Origin: Myxococcales bacterium
GTDB taxonomy: Bacteria > Myxococcota > Myxococcia > Myxococcales > JAJYLH01
Assembly (NCBI GenBank): GCA_021787845.1
Contig: JAJYLH010000019.1
Coordinates: forward strand, 1 to 64,000
DNA length: 64,000 nucleotides
Direction of reading: 5' to 3'
Shown one piece after another: positions 17,153-25,433 of the stretch. The position numbers were made by a program, and so were the translations under genes. Position 1 is the stretch's first letter; every line of letters begins with the position of its first letter. The notes below the pieces were generated by a model, which saw only the letters and a list, made by a program, of their open reading frames with translations, ran no database searches and was not told the DNA's origin.

Positions 17153-17404
17153 CTAGGATTGCGGAGCGGCGGCCTTTGCGGCGTCGAGCGCGTCCAGGCG
17201 GTCGGCTTCGGCGAGCGCAGCGAGCAACTCGGGCGAAGGGACACCCGAGGCGCGGTTGGCCAGGCCCTCGAGGTAGCCGGACTGATCGCCACGGATGCCG
17301 GGCTCATCCGCGATGCGCTCGGCCTCGCGAAGATGCTCCCACACATTCGACGGAGTCGACGTGTAGAGCAACTCGCGGATTCGCTCGGTAACCGCCTCCG
17401 ACAA
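17153..17404 (-). CDS. Small hypothetical phage protein
   Basis: 83 aa, MSEAVTERIRELLYTSTPSN, mostly helical and acidic (EADRLDALDAAKAAAPQS). Its start at 17404 is 12 bp after the F-type gene stop, so it is in the same transcript. It occupies the slot of Mu G before the central non-coding region but does not resemble G. Function unknown. Confidence 0.6.
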   Translation of the reverse strand: MSEAVTERIRELLYTSTPSNVWEHLREAERIADEPGIRGDQSGYLEGLANRASGVPSPELLAALAEADRLDALDAAKAAAPQS

Positions 17405-17415
17405 GACCCCTCCTC

Positions 17416-19185
17416 CTACCCTTCAAGATGCCAGGAGGCCCGCTGGACGTCAACCTTCGTCGCGGCGAGCGTCCTCTCGATCATGCTGATGGCCTCCGAA
17501 AGCGGATGCTTTGCCGTAGCCGGCAATGCCTTGATCAGCGCCTCGATGGCCTTGACCTTTCGGGCCTTGAGCTCGCCCGGATCGCTCGCGGCCCCTTTTT
17601 CGACGATGGCCTCGGCGATCCGCGCCGGCCGCTCGGACGGCTTCCATTCGTGGAGGAGCCCCTCGAGCATCTTCTCGCTCGCGGCGCTCGCCACCGGCCC
17701 GGGGCCATCCTCGCCGGCGCCCATCCGGCAGACCCTCTCGACGAACGCCACCTCGTTCAAATAGACGTGGTTCGCCTTGACGAGGCGTCCGCCGTCGTAT
17801 TCGCGGCCCTGGCCCATCGCCTCCGGGAAGACGAGCCCCTGCTCTCGTGCGATCTCTCTCCAGGAGCGAACCGCGCTCAGCTCGACCGCGCCCTCCTCGA
17901 GCGCGAGTCCCCAGCCGGTCTGATAGGTCTGGAAGAGGTCGTTCTTGGCGACAAGGGCTTCCACGCGAAGCAGTTCCTCCCTCGCCGCTTTCCTGACGGC
18001 CCAGTCCGGCGAGACGAGGTCGAGCTTCAGCCGCCCTTCGTCGTAGCCCGGCGCGACGATCCGCTTCCACGGGCCGAGCGCGTGAAGGTTCTCGTGGACG
18101 AGGGTGACGACGGCGCTCGACGCCGCCTCCGTCGGCTTCCCGGTCGCCATCATCGTCTCGAGCGCGTCTCCCTCGCTCTTGACGACGCGGATCTTGCCCG
18201 AGACCGGATCACGCTCACCGAGCCGTCCGGCCTTGAGGATGGCATCGCCCTTCACCTCCGCGACGTCGACCGTCGTGCCGTGCCTTTCGCCCAGGAGATC
18301 GGCCGTTCTCGTCGCGAACCCTCCGACGGTCGAGGGCTTCGCGGGAGGCGGCACCGGTGGCGTTGGGATGGATGGCGCTGGCTGAGGCAGAGCGGTAGGC
18401 GTCGCGCTCGGCGGCGGCGGTGCTGGTGGGAGCGGCGGCGCGGCCGGCGGAACGTTCGGGGCGGTCGAGCGAACCATGCCGGGGTTCGACTCCCAGCCGG
18501 GGTCGATGCCGCGGGGAACCTGCTTGACCTCGCCGGTCCGCGGGTTGGTCCAGTCGACGTAACCGTCGTCCGGACGCGCCGTGACGCCTCCGCGCCTCTT
18601 CGTCTCCCGCTCGTCGACCTGGCGCACGTGGCAGTGGCAGCGCCAGCCGTTCGGAGGGAAGTGCGAGACCCACCAGGGGTCATCGGCGGGCAGGAGCGTT
18701 CCTGACCAGGCGACATGGAGCGGCCGATGATGCTCGGCGGGCCCGAGCTCGTAGAGGAGGTAGGGCAGGAACTCTTTCGTCCGCTGGATGCGCTGCCACT
18801 GACCGGCAGCCCTCGCGGTCCTCATGTTCGCGTCGAAGATGAGCTCGAGCCTCCTCGGGCTCCCGAGTTGGACCTTGCGAACCTTCCCCGTCAGCGGGTC
18901 GACCGCTTCCGTCTGTCCCCACCAGCCGAGCTTTTGGAGTCGCGGCGTCAGATCCGTCCGGAACTGCTTGAGCGTCTGGCCCTGCGCGAGCGCCTTCGTC
19001 ACCGCGTCATGGAGCGTGCGCAGGACGTCGTTGCTCATCGCCTTCGCCGCGGCGAAGGCGAACGCGTGCTCCTCGGCGTAGACCTCGGCCCAGCCGAACG
19101 AAGGCCTGATGCCCTTCGACTCGAGGAACGCGAGCGCGTCCTTCGGTATCGGTCCCGGAAAGCTCGGCGTGACCGTCGTCGCCAT
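17416..19185 (-). CDS. Minor head protein F-like (SPP1 gp7 family) with C-terminal zincin-like domain
   Basis: 589 aa. Residues 1-190 are the Mu F/SPP1 gp7 domain: the helical start, LELIFDANMRTARAAGQWQR, YLLYELGPAEHHRPLHVAW and the Cys/His end PPNGWRCHCHVRQVDE. A Pro-rich linker (about 240-285) joins a second domain containing VVTLVHENLHALG, an HExxH motif at 364-368, and LEEGAVEL at 429-436, fitting a glutamate zincin third ligand. F homologues are usually about 400 aa, so the last 300 residues are an addition. Such polyvalent fusions may carry an injected effector; that role is inference. Confidence 0.85.
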   Translation of the reverse strand: MATTVTPSFPGPIPKDALAFLESKGIRPSFGWAEVYAEEHAFAFAAAKAMSNDVLRTLHDAVTKALAQGQTLKQFRTDLTPRLQKLGWWGQTEAVDPLTGKVRKVQLGSPRRLELIFDANMRTARAAGQWQRIQRTKEFLPYLLYELGPAEHHRPLHVAWSGTLLPADDPWWVSHFPPNGWRCHCHVRQVDERETKRRGGVTARPDDGYVDWTNPRTGEVKQVPRGIDPGWESNPGMVRSTAPNVPPAAPPLPPAPPPPSATPTALPQPAPSIPTPPVPPPAKPSTVGGFATRTADLLGERHGTTVDVAEVKGDAILKAGRLGERDPVSGKIRVVKSEGDALETMMATGKPTEAASSAVVTLVHENLHALGPWKRIVAPGYDEGRLKLDLVSPDWAVRKAAREELLRVEALVAKNDLFQTYQTGWGLALEEGAVELSAVRSWREIAREQGLVFPEAMGQGREYDGGRLVKANHVYLNEVAFVERVCRMGAGEDGPGPVASAASEKMLEGLLHEWKPSERPARIAEAIVEKGAASDPGELKARKVKAIEALIKALPATAKHPLSEAISMIERTLAATKVDVQRASWHLEG

Positions 19186-19188
19186 CGG

Positions 19189-20766
19189 CTAGTCCTGGTC
19201 GGTGGCGTCGCCCAACATGTGGGCCTCGAACATGTACCTTGCGAGCTGGTCGGCAAGCGCGGAGGTGTCGAGCTGGCCAGCGAGCTGGGCGAGACCGGCC
19301 TTGAGCTCCTTCATCGAACGCGCCCGCTGGACGAGCGCCTTCACCGGCTCGAGCACCGGATCGGCCAGCTTCTGCCAGCCGTCGAGCGCCTCATCCTCCA
19401 TCTCGTCGAGCTGGTCGGCGGCCGGACCGCTGCGGTGGAGCGCAAGGCGGTTGCCGGCCGGCGCCGGCGCCGGCGAGCTCGCCGCGGTGAGCAGCTCGGC
19501 ATCCGGCGCTGGCTCGGCCAGCTTGAACTTGTCCCGGATGGCGCTCGCCTCGACCTTGAGCCCGCGGTCCAGAAAGGGCGGCAGCGCTTTCGCCAGGCTC
19601 ACGAGGTCTTCTGGCTCCTCGATGGAGAATGACGCGGAGGGGTAGCGTTTTCGAGGACCGTGATTCAGATCGACGTAGGCGCGGATCAGATCGCGATCGA
19701 GCGTCGTCGCGAGCTTGACCGCATCGTCCGCGCGGATGTCGTTGCGGACCTCGTCGTGTACCTTGGCCTGAGCGAGACCGCTGCTGTGCCCCGAGTCGGA
19801 CGTCATCGTCTGGCCGAGAACCGCCTTCGAGGTCTGATGGTCGAGCCATGTCGCGAGCTTCTCGAAGAGCGCCTCCCCTCCCGCTGAGCTTGCCGCCGCC
19901 ACCAGCTCCAGCGTCATCGACTGAGGGATGACCGCGGCCGCATCCGTCCCGAGGTTCGCGACGGCGTTGATGAGCGTCCGGATGTCCTTGTCGGTGGCCT
20001 GCGGACCGTACTTCCCGATCCGCAGAGGCATTCCGTAGACTTCGGCGAACGCCATCCAGTCGCGCAAGGTGAAGCTCTTGCAGAGGTAGCTTGCGGCCGC
20101 CAACCGAGCGAGACCGCCCCTGATCTGCAAGCCGGACTTCATCCGGGGCCGATGCACCACGAACTTGTAGGGCGCGAGGGGAACGCTGGCCGGGTCGAGC
20201 ATGGCGTGGAGATCGTCCGCGGCGGCCGGCGGCGCGTTGAGCGTGAGCATCCGGAGCTCGCGACCCTCGACGCGATCGAACCGAAAGAACCGCGGGTCGC
20301 GCCAGATGTACTCGCGCGGTTCCCACCGCGAGAGCGAACGCTCCCACATGATCTCGCAGACCGAATAGCCCTTGCCGATCGCGTCGAGGAGGTCGGAGAT
20401 CAGCTCCCCTGCCGATGGGCGCGCGAACAGCTCGCGTACCTCGTCGGTGATCTTCACGTCCTCCGGGTCATCGCTCGGCGACTCGATGGCGACCGGCAGG
20501 CTCGAGACGGCGAGCTTGCGCACGCGCATCACGGAGCTGTAGTGCGGCTCACGTTCTTCCATCTCCTCGGCGAGCGTCAGATAGGCGGTCGCCTCCCCGA
20601 GCTCCGCATCGTGCAGGAGCGCCGCGAGCGTCGACGGCATGAGAGTCGTCGCGACCGGGTCCTGCCAGACGGTCCGAAGGCCGGCGATCTGCGCCGAGGC
20701 GATCTCCTCGCGCAGGAGCGCATCCTCCACGGGACGCCCGTACTGGTCGAGGAGCTTCGAAGCCAT
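19189..20766 (-). CDS. Portal protein (Mu gp29, DUF935)
   Basis: 525 aa, ATG at 20766 (MASKLLDQYGRPVEDALLRE). DUF935 features: LHDAELGEATAYLTLAEEMEE, the DPHYSSV-like EREPHYSSVMRVRKLAV, IGKGYSVCEIMWERS, RDWMAFAEVYGMPLRIGKYG and TSDSGHSSGLAQAKVHDEV. Portals form the dodecameric DNA gate and dock terminase. The longer upstream frame lies in the terminase gene and is ignored. It follows the terminase by 14 bp. Confidence 0.93.
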   Translation of the reverse strand: MASKLLDQYGRPVEDALLREEIASAQIAGLRTVWQDPVATTLMPSTLAALLHDAELGEATAYLTLAEEMEEREPHYSSVMRVRKLAVSSLPVAIESPSDDPEDVKITDEVRELFARPSAGELISDLLDAIGKGYSVCEIMWERSLSRWEPREYIWRDPRFFRFDRVEGRELRMLTLNAPPAAADDLHAMLDPASVPLAPYKFVVHRPRMKSGLQIRGGLARLAAASYLCKSFTLRDWMAFAEVYGMPLRIGKYGPQATDKDIRTLINAVANLGTDAAAVIPQSMTLELVAAASSAGGEALFEKLATWLDHQTSKAVLGQTMTSDSGHSSGLAQAKVHDEVRNDIRADDAVKLATTLDRDLIRAYVDLNHGPRKRYPSASFSIEEPEDLVSLAKALPPFLDRGLKVEASAIRDKFKLAEPAPDAELLTAASSPAPAPAGNRLALHRSGPAADQLDEMEDEALDGWQKLADPVLEPVKALVQRARSMKELKAGLAQLAGQLDTSALADQLARYMFEAHMLGDATDQD

Positions 20767-20780
20767 CTGCCGCCCTCCGT

Positions 20781-22286
20781 CTAGAGCGCGCCGTGGCGCG
20801 CGCGGAATCCGGCGGTCGCGTGCACCGTCCGCTCGCGCCGATCGTCGTCCTTTCCGAGCACGGTCTTGACAGGGTAGTAAGCGAACTCTTGCATCTCCAT
20901 CCGGCTCGCGGCATAGCCGAGCGCGAGCGCGATGGCAGCGTCCCCATGGCGCTTCTTTCCCCCGGCACCCTTCTCGCGAGACTTGGGCAACTTGGGAACG
21001 CCGTCGATCACCTGGAGCGCTCTCAAGTCCCCCAGCACATCCGCGTCGCGAGGCAGCACGAGCGTGCCGTCCTCGAAAGCGGCCTTGAACGGCGGGAGGT
21101 TCTCCGCGTACCACTTGTCGCTGAGCTTCACCTGGGCGATCACCTGGCCGTAGCGCTGGGCCGCGACCTCGGCCAGGTACTGCCCATTGCCGGTGGCATC
21201 CATCGCGCCGCCGACGAGCCGCGGAAGCCGGTCGACGACATAGAAGAGCACCTGGCGCTGCTGCTCGAAGGGCAGGTTTCGCAGCTCGACCAAGAAGGGC
21301 ACCTTCCTGTCGAGGCTCTGCTCGAGCTCGAACGGCGCGATGACCGTCAGGTCCGCATTGCGCCCGAAATCCTCGCCGAAGGAATGGAGCCTGTCCTTCC
21401 GAAGGTCGGCCAGAGGCGCCGCGAGCTCGCGCGCACACCAGAGGTCGACGTGAGCGGTCCTGCTCGCCTCATCCCATTGCGCGAACTCATCCGGCACCTC
21501 GAGCCGAAGGACCGGCGCCGTCACCATCCGCGACTCGATGGTCACCCGGCTCAGGTAGGCGCCCCCCGAGTTGCGCGGGACGCAGAAGAGCTCCTCGTCC
21601 GCGCCGGCGCCGTAGAAGTCGATGAGCTCCTGGCGCCAGCGCTGCTGCTCGACGGCCGTCCACTTCCTGGGCGGCTTCGCCGTCAGGCAGATTCGCTTGA
21701 ATAGCCCCTCTTCGAGCGCGTCATCGAGCGTCGTGCGGTGCAGCGAGAAGGGCCGCTTCCCCGCACGCACGTCGGTGACGAGCTCATTGAAGGGGTTGTC
21801 GACGCCGTTGTGCGTCGAAACGATGGCCACCCGGCCGCCCCACATCAGGAGCGCCAGCGCCGCCTTCAGAAGCTCGTCGAGCCCCTCGTGGAATGCCGCC
21901 TCGTCGATGACGACGTAGCCCTGCTTGCCACGGAGGTTGCTCGGCCGGCTCGAGAGCGCCGTCACCCGAAAGCCGGACGAGAATCGGATGACGTACGTGA
22001 GGATGTCCTTGTCCTCGTCCTTGAAGATCTCCTCTTGCATCTCGGCCGCCGCGAGCTGGAAGTGGCGCGCCCAGAAGGCGGCGTCGCGGATGAATTCCTC
22101 CGCCATCTCCTTGTTGTAGCCGACGTACCAGCAATCCATGCCGTCGCGCGCGGCCGCGAGAAGAGTCGCCTCCGACGCCGTCGCCCAGGAGACGCCGACG
22201 CGCCTGCTCTTCTCGTAGAGCTTGACCGGGCTCTCGTCCGCGACCCAGCGCTGCTGGTAGGGCAACAGGACGGAGGGCACGCTCAT
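20781..22286 (-). CDS. Terminase large subunit (Mu gp28-like)
   Basis: 501 aa, ATG at 22286 (MSVPSVLLPYQQRWVADESP) overlapping the gp27-like stop. ATPase part: KSRRVGVSWATASEATLLAA (Walker A-like), GKQGYVVIDEAAFHE (Walker B with catalytic Glu). The nuclease part begins FGEDFGRNADLTVIAPFEL and includes GGAMDATGNGQYLAEVAAQRYG. The enzyme cuts and packages DNA headful from the Mu end. A longer frame to 22418 starts in the gp27-like gene and was rejected. Confidence 0.92.
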   Translation of the reverse strand: MSVPSVLLPYQQRWVADESPVKLYEKSRRVGVSWATASEATLLAAARDGMDCWYVGYNKEMAEEFIRDAAFWARHFQLAAAEMQEEIFKDEDKDILTYVIRFSSGFRVTALSSRPSNLRGKQGYVVIDEAAFHEGLDELLKAALALLMWGGRVAIVSTHNGVDNPFNELVTDVRAGKRPFSLHRTTLDDALEEGLFKRICLTAKPPRKWTAVEQQRWRQELIDFYGAGADEELFCVPRNSGGAYLSRVTIESRMVTAPVLRLEVPDEFAQWDEASRTAHVDLWCARELAAPLADLRKDRLHSFGEDFGRNADLTVIAPFELEQSLDRKVPFLVELRNLPFEQQRQVLFYVVDRLPRLVGGAMDATGNGQYLAEVAAQRYGQVIAQVKLSDKWYAENLPPFKAAFEDGTLVLPRDADVLGDLRALQVIDGVPKLPKSREKGAGGKKRHGDAAIALALGYAASRMEMQEFAYYPVKTVLGKDDDRRERTVHATAGFRARHGAL

Positions 22287-22831
22287 GGCGCGCTCGCGAT
22301 GCCGAGGATCTCCGCCTTCATCATCTTGACGAGCTCGGGAGAGGCCCCTCCGCGCTTCGCCAGCGTGGCCACTTTCTCCGCCGCTTCCTTCGCCCGGTCG
22401 CGCACGAGCTGCTGCCACTTCTTCTGCGCGATGCTCGCTCGGCCGAGGTCGGCCGCCAGGTGGCCGAGCTTCACGATGTCGACCTTGGACGGATCGACCT
22501 CGAGCTCCAGGACGAGCTTGAAGAGCTTGTTCTGGATGAGCCGCTGGACAGCATCATTCAGCTCGCCGGCGTCATCGCCCGCCTCGGTCGCGATCATTCG
22601 CGCGACCTCGGTCGATTTCTTGAGCGACGCGATGCGCTCCTCGACCGACTTGCCGAAGTTGTGCACCGCCGTCCGCGAGACGGAAATCCCGAGCTGGAGC
22701 TCCTCCATCTTCCGGTTGAGCTCCCGCGTGAGCTTGCGGTAGTCGGAGAAGTGGTGCCGGACGAGCCACCTCTCGATCCACTCCTTCAGCTCGTCAGGGA
22801 GCTTGGTCTCGATGCGGCTGCGCGGCGGCAT
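22283..22831 (-). CDS. Mu gp27-like protein (DUF3486)
   Basis: 182 aa starting MPPRSRIETKLPDELKEWIE. It has the DUF3486 layout: LPDELKEWIERWLVRHHFSDY, an HTH-like ISVSRTAVHNFGKS and a long helical C-terminus. It lies directly before the large terminase and is a good small-terminase candidate; in Mu its function is not firmly established. Overlaps the terminase start by 4 bp. Confidence 0.86.
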   Translation of the reverse strand: MPPRSRIETKLPDELKEWIERWLVRHHFSDYRKLTRELNRKMEELQLGISVSRTAVHNFGKSVEERIASLKKSTEVARMIATEAGDDAGELNDAVQRLIQNKLFKLVLELEVDPSKVDIVKLGHLAADLGRASIAQKKWQQLVRDRAKEAAEKVATLAKRGGASPELVKMMKAEILGIASAP

Positions 22832-22835
22832 CGGC

Positions 22836-23150
22836 TCAGCCCCGCTTCGGCGGCCGCGCGATGCCCGGCTTGCACTCGATGGTGTACTCGACCACGTCGA
22901 TCCCGAGCTGGGTCAGCGACGCCTCCCAGAAGTCGTCGTCCTTTCCCTTCATCTCGACCAGCTTGCGCAGCCCGAGATAGTCCAGCTCGCGCCGCAGCTC
23001 GTGGATCGTGATCGGGAAATCGGCGCCGTCCAGCGTCCGGAGGAGGATGTCCTCGTTCACCGGCATCGGCCGGCCAGCATCGAGCGCGCGCAGGATGTAC
23101 CAGCGGACGCTCTCGACCGTCGCCTTGTGCAGGTCAAGCGGCGCGGGCAT
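22836..23150 (-). CDS. Mu gp26-like (VpaChn25_0724-type) winged-helix protein
   Basis: 104 aa starting MPAPLDLHKATVESVRWYIL. The pattern LHKATVESVRWYILRALDAGRP, NEDILLRTLDGADFPITIHELRRELDYLGLRKLV is typical of the small wHTH-like protein coded before gp27 in Mu-like phages. Family function unknown; it may assist packaging. Its start overlaps the end of the neighbouring gp25-like gene by 17 bp. Confidence 0.78.
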   Translation of the reverse strand: MPAPLDLHKATVESVRWYILRALDAGRPMPVNEDILLRTLDGADFPITIHELRRELDYLGLRKLVEMKGKDDDFWEASLTQLGIDVVEYTIECKPGIARPPKRG

Positions 23151-23436
23151 TCAGCTTCTCCTTGATGTTGTCGATGGAGGCGTAGAGGCTGTCGAGCTTG
23201 CGATCGATGCCGACGGCCATCTGAATCCAGTCCTCACGCCGGACGTAGTCTCTCGCGAGCTCCTCTCGCAGCCGGAGCATCGTCTTGTCCGACTCGATCG
23301 CATGCGCCTCTTGAACGGAGAGCCGCTGCTCGGTCTGCTTGGCGTTCCGTTCGAGGAGCCACTTCATCGCCCAGAGCGATGCGGCCTGGAGAACGCCGAA
23401 CGCGACCACGAGCTCGGCGAGCGAGAGCAGGTCCAT
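23134..23436 (-). CDS. Mu gp25-like membrane/coiled-coil protein (DUF2730 type)
   Basis: 100 aa starting MDLLSLAELVVAFGVLQAAS, one N-terminal membrane segment (residues about 5-25), then a charged coiled coil (NAKQTEQRLSVQEAHAIE, MLRLREELARDYVRRED). This fits DUF2730. A spanin-like (Rz) role is possible from topology, but position before gp26-like favours gp25. Confidence 0.7.
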   Translation of the reverse strand: MDLLSLAELVVAFGVLQAASLWAMKWLLERNAKQTEQRLSVQEAHAIESDKTMLRLREELARDYVRREDWIQMAVGIDRKLDSLYASIDNIKEKLNARAA

Positions 23437-23454
23437 CCGTCGAACCCTCCAGAA

Positions 23455-23589
23455 AGCTCCGGTCTCTCCCGGATGTCACGCCTGGTTCCCCGCCGGCGTT
23501 CGCTGGTCTTGCGCGCTGAAGGGCCTCATGTCCCGGGCCCGGAGGAATTCAAAGAGCTCCGGTCTCTCCCGGATGTCACGCCAGGTTCC
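23455..23589. repeat. 35-bp direct repeats exactly 100 bp apart
   Basis: AGCTCCGGTCTCTCCCGGAT plus TGTCACGCC occurs at 23455 and again at 23555, followed by GGTTCC after one mismatch. They fill most of the 201-bp gap between holin and gp25-like genes. No gene is seen between them. Such an exact spacing suggests a recent duplication or a paired regulatory element. Confidence 0.85.
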
Positions 23590-23605
23590 GGCGGCGTTCC
23601 CACTC

Positions 23606-23640
23606 CTGGGTGGTCACCCAGCGGGCCCCGTTGGGCCCTA
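23606..23640 (-). terminator. Two back-to-back hairpins at the holin stop codon
   Basis: CTGGGTG-GT-CACCCAG (23606-23621) and GGGCCC-CGTT-GGGCCC (23623-23638) follow the holin gene; the second contains part of its TAG stop. No T-run follows, so a factor-independent terminator is uncertain; they could limit read-through from lysis genes into the DNA-packaging genes. Confidence 0.45.
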
Positions 23641-24114
23641 GTCGCTCGCGGCCGCTGCCTCGGCCGCGGGCTCGGACTTCGCTGGCGTCGGCGGCGACCC
23701 GCCGCCGCCGCTGACATAGGCGACGTCGAGCTTCAGGTCGTGCACGGCCGCCTCGATCTTCGCGTCGATGAAGGCCTCGACCTGCGTCGGGTCGAGCCCG
23801 AGGACGCTCTCCATCTCGGCCACCGTCTTCGTTCCGAGCAGGCTCTTCACTGCCCCCTTCGCCTTGGTCTTCAGAGCCGTCGCCTGCGCCGCGCTGATGG
23901 CGCCCAAGGCATCCCTGACCTTCGGCGCCTCCGTCTCCTCGAACTGCTTGACCACCGTCATGATCGCGCCGTTCACGAGCGAGAGCAGATGGCTCACCTT
24001 CTCGCTCTTCGCCTTCGCCGCGGCGAAGGAGGCGAGCTTCGCGATCAGGTAGAGGGCGAGCGTGAGCCCGACGGAGACGATCAGGTCCTGGTACTGCGCG
24101 AGAAACGGCTGCAT
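23638..24114 (-). CDS. Putative holin (LLH-like)
   Basis: 158 aa, ATG at 24114, 7 bp after the endolysin stop. One strong N-terminal membrane segment (DLIVSVGLTLALYLIAKLASF), a helical middle (VSHLLSLVNGAIMTVVKQFEE) and an Ala/Pro/Glu tail with a glycine run. The LLH holin family has this shape, and the position next to the endolysin supports a lysis role. The upstream frame to 24387 overlaps the endolysin and is rejected. Confidence 0.65.
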   Translation of the reverse strand: MQPFLAQYQDLIVSVGLTLALYLIAKLASFAAAKAKSEKVSHLLSLVNGAIMTVVKQFEETEAPKVRDALGAISAAQATALKTKAKGAVKSLLGTKTVAEMESVLGLDPTQVEAFIDAKIEAAVHDLKLDVAYVSGGGGSPPTPAKSEPAAEAAAASD

Positions 24115-24121
24115 GGTTCCC

Positions 24122-24622
24122 TCACTGGAGGACGTGCTTCGCCTTCGGCACCATGCCGGCCGCGAGCCAGTCCGGAACGTCGAACCCCGGGCACGTCTTC
24201 GCCGGGTTGACCTGCCGATGACCGATGATCTTGATTTCCCGAACGAACGACCCGACCTTGACGCCGCGGGCCAGCTCTTCCTTGAGCTCCGCGATCTTCC
24301 GCTTGAGCGCATCCCACTGCGCCATGCGGAACGCGTCGCGCCCGATGAGGCAGATGCCGATGCTCGGCGTGTTGTAGCCGGCGGCATGCGCGCCGACCTC
24401 GAAGATCCCCCTGCCTGGCATCACCATGCCGTCGGTGTAGATCACGAACTGGTACCCGATGGAGGTCAGCTCCGGCTGGCAGAGCTTCCGCTCCGCCTCG
24501 CCGCGCTTCCAGCCGCGCGCCCGATGCCAGTCATCGATCTCGTCGACCGTCGTCCAGCGCCCGTTCGGCGTGTCCGCGCAGTGGATGATGAGGGTGCCGA
24601 TCTGGTCCAGTGACCTGAACAT
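24122..24622 (-). CDS. Endolysin, N-acetylmuramoyl-L-alanine amidase
   Basis: 166 aa. The T7-lysozyme/Amidase_2 fold is visible: LIIHCADTPNG (zinc His14), YQFVIYTDGMVMPGR, FEVGAHAAGYNTPSIGICLIG (His79) and IIGHRQVNPAKTCPGFDV (His135, Cys144). It cuts the amide between muramic acid and the stem peptide at lysis. No signal peptide, so a holin is needed; a candidate follows directly. It is the first gene after the Mor-type activator, consistent with middle/late control. Confidence 0.93.
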   Translation of the reverse strand: MFRSLDQIGTLIIHCADTPNGRWTTVDEIDDWHRARGWKRGEAERKLCQPELTSIGYQFVIYTDGMVMPGRGIFEVGAHAAGYNTPSIGICLIGRDAFRMAQWDALKRKIAELKEELARGVKVGSFVREIKIIGHRQVNPAKTCPGFDVPDWLAAGMVPKAKHVLQ

Positions 24623-24660
24623 GGTCCGGACCCTACGCGCGAGGGCGAGGGCCGAGAAGA

Positions 24661-24674
24661 CTGAAACGCTTCAG
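24661..24674 (-). promoter_or_regulatory. Dyad between activator and endolysin genes, candidate Mor/C operator
   Basis: CTGAA-ACGC-TTCAG lies in the 56-bp gap between the mor-like stop and the endolysin ATG. In Mu, Mor activates a promoter just downstream of its own gene through an imperfect dyad. On the minus strand a TAGGGT sequence some 25 bases further could be a -10. Only the dyad is directly visible; its use is inference. Confidence 0.35.
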
Positions 24675-24678
24675 CGGA

Positions 24679-25056
24679 TTAGAACAGCTCGCCCTGGCCC
24701 CGATCGGCTGCCTTGCCAACGATGTTCCAGACCTGGCGCTCGGTCAGCTTGTATTTCAGCGCGAGGCGCCGGACGCCGAAGTCGGGCTTCCTGTCGGCGA
24801 TTATCCGCCGATTCCGCTCGGCGAGCAAGAGCGCATGGCACCTGGGGAGGTGAACCCAGTCGCCCCCGAACTGCTGGGCGAGCTTCCTCGCCGCGATGTG
24901 CCCTACGGTCTTCACCAGCTCGTGATCGTCAGGCACTTCCTTCGGTGCGTGGAAGCCTACGCCGCCACGCCAATCGACGAGCTTCATCGCCGCATCGAGC
25001 CCGACGAGCTCGACCAGCTCACGCATCGAGGGGGGAAGCTCGACGACAGGAATCAT
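24679..25056 (-). CDS. mor: Middle/late transcription activator (Mor/C family)
   Basis: 125 aa, ATG at 25056 (MIPVVELPPSMRELVELVG). Mor hallmarks: ELVGLDAAMKLVDWRGG, FHAPKEVPDDHEL, IAARKLAQQFGGDWVHLPRC and a C-terminal helix-turn-helix FGVRRLALKYKLTERQVWNIV (about 92-113). Mor/C dimers replace the -35 contact at weak promoters. Only one such gene is visible, so it may serve as both middle and late switch. A longer frame to 25239 lies inside the previous gene. Confidence 0.9.
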   Translation of the reverse strand: MIPVVELPPSMRELVELVGLDAAMKLVDWRGGVGFHAPKEVPDDHELVKTVGHIAARKLAQQFGGDWVHLPRCHALLLAERNRRIIADRKPDFGVRRLALKYKLTERQVWNIVGKAADRGQGELF

Positions 25057-25433
25057 CGCGGCTTCGCGGCCTTCACGATGTCCGCGAAAATGCCTTCGCT
25101 GTTCCACTCCTCTGCATGGAACCCGTGCGCGAGCGCGAACCGCGCAAGGACCCTCGCATCGGGCTCCGCCATCGCGCAGGATTCCCAGAACATGTTGCCG
25201 GCCCAGTGACTCCAGCCCCGACAGATGGCTACGACGCACGTTACGTCGGCCGTCTTGAGCTGGACCAACTCGTCCGTCCTTGCCATCGCGAGCCCATTGC
25301 CGAGGGAGCCGATATCCTCGTGATAGGCGCGCAGCTCGGTCTCGAAGGGATCATCCGCCGTGAAGTCGAGCATCAGGACGTGCCCGGCGAAGTGGCCCCG
25401 GGAGTCGTTGCATGCAAAGCTGACTTCGATCAT
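25053..25433 (-). CDS. Hypothetical phage protein
   Basis: 126 aa starting MIEVSFACNDSRGHFAGHVL. Beta-rich first half and a helical end (ARVLARFALAHGFHAEEWNS). No family recognised. It overlaps both neighbours by 4 bp, so it is co-translated with the gp16-like and Mor genes. Confidence 0.6.
   Translation of the reverse strand: MIEVSFACNDSRGHFAGHVLMLDFTADDPFETELRAYHEDIGSLGNGLAMARTDELVQLKTADVTCVVAICRGWSHWAGNMFWESCAMAEPDARVLARFALAHGFHAEEWNSEGIFADIVKAAKPR

Noticed and set aside
20781-22418. Longer terminase start at 22418
   Set aside because: Extension lies in the gp27-like gene; ATG 22286 forms the usual 4-bp stop-start overlap.
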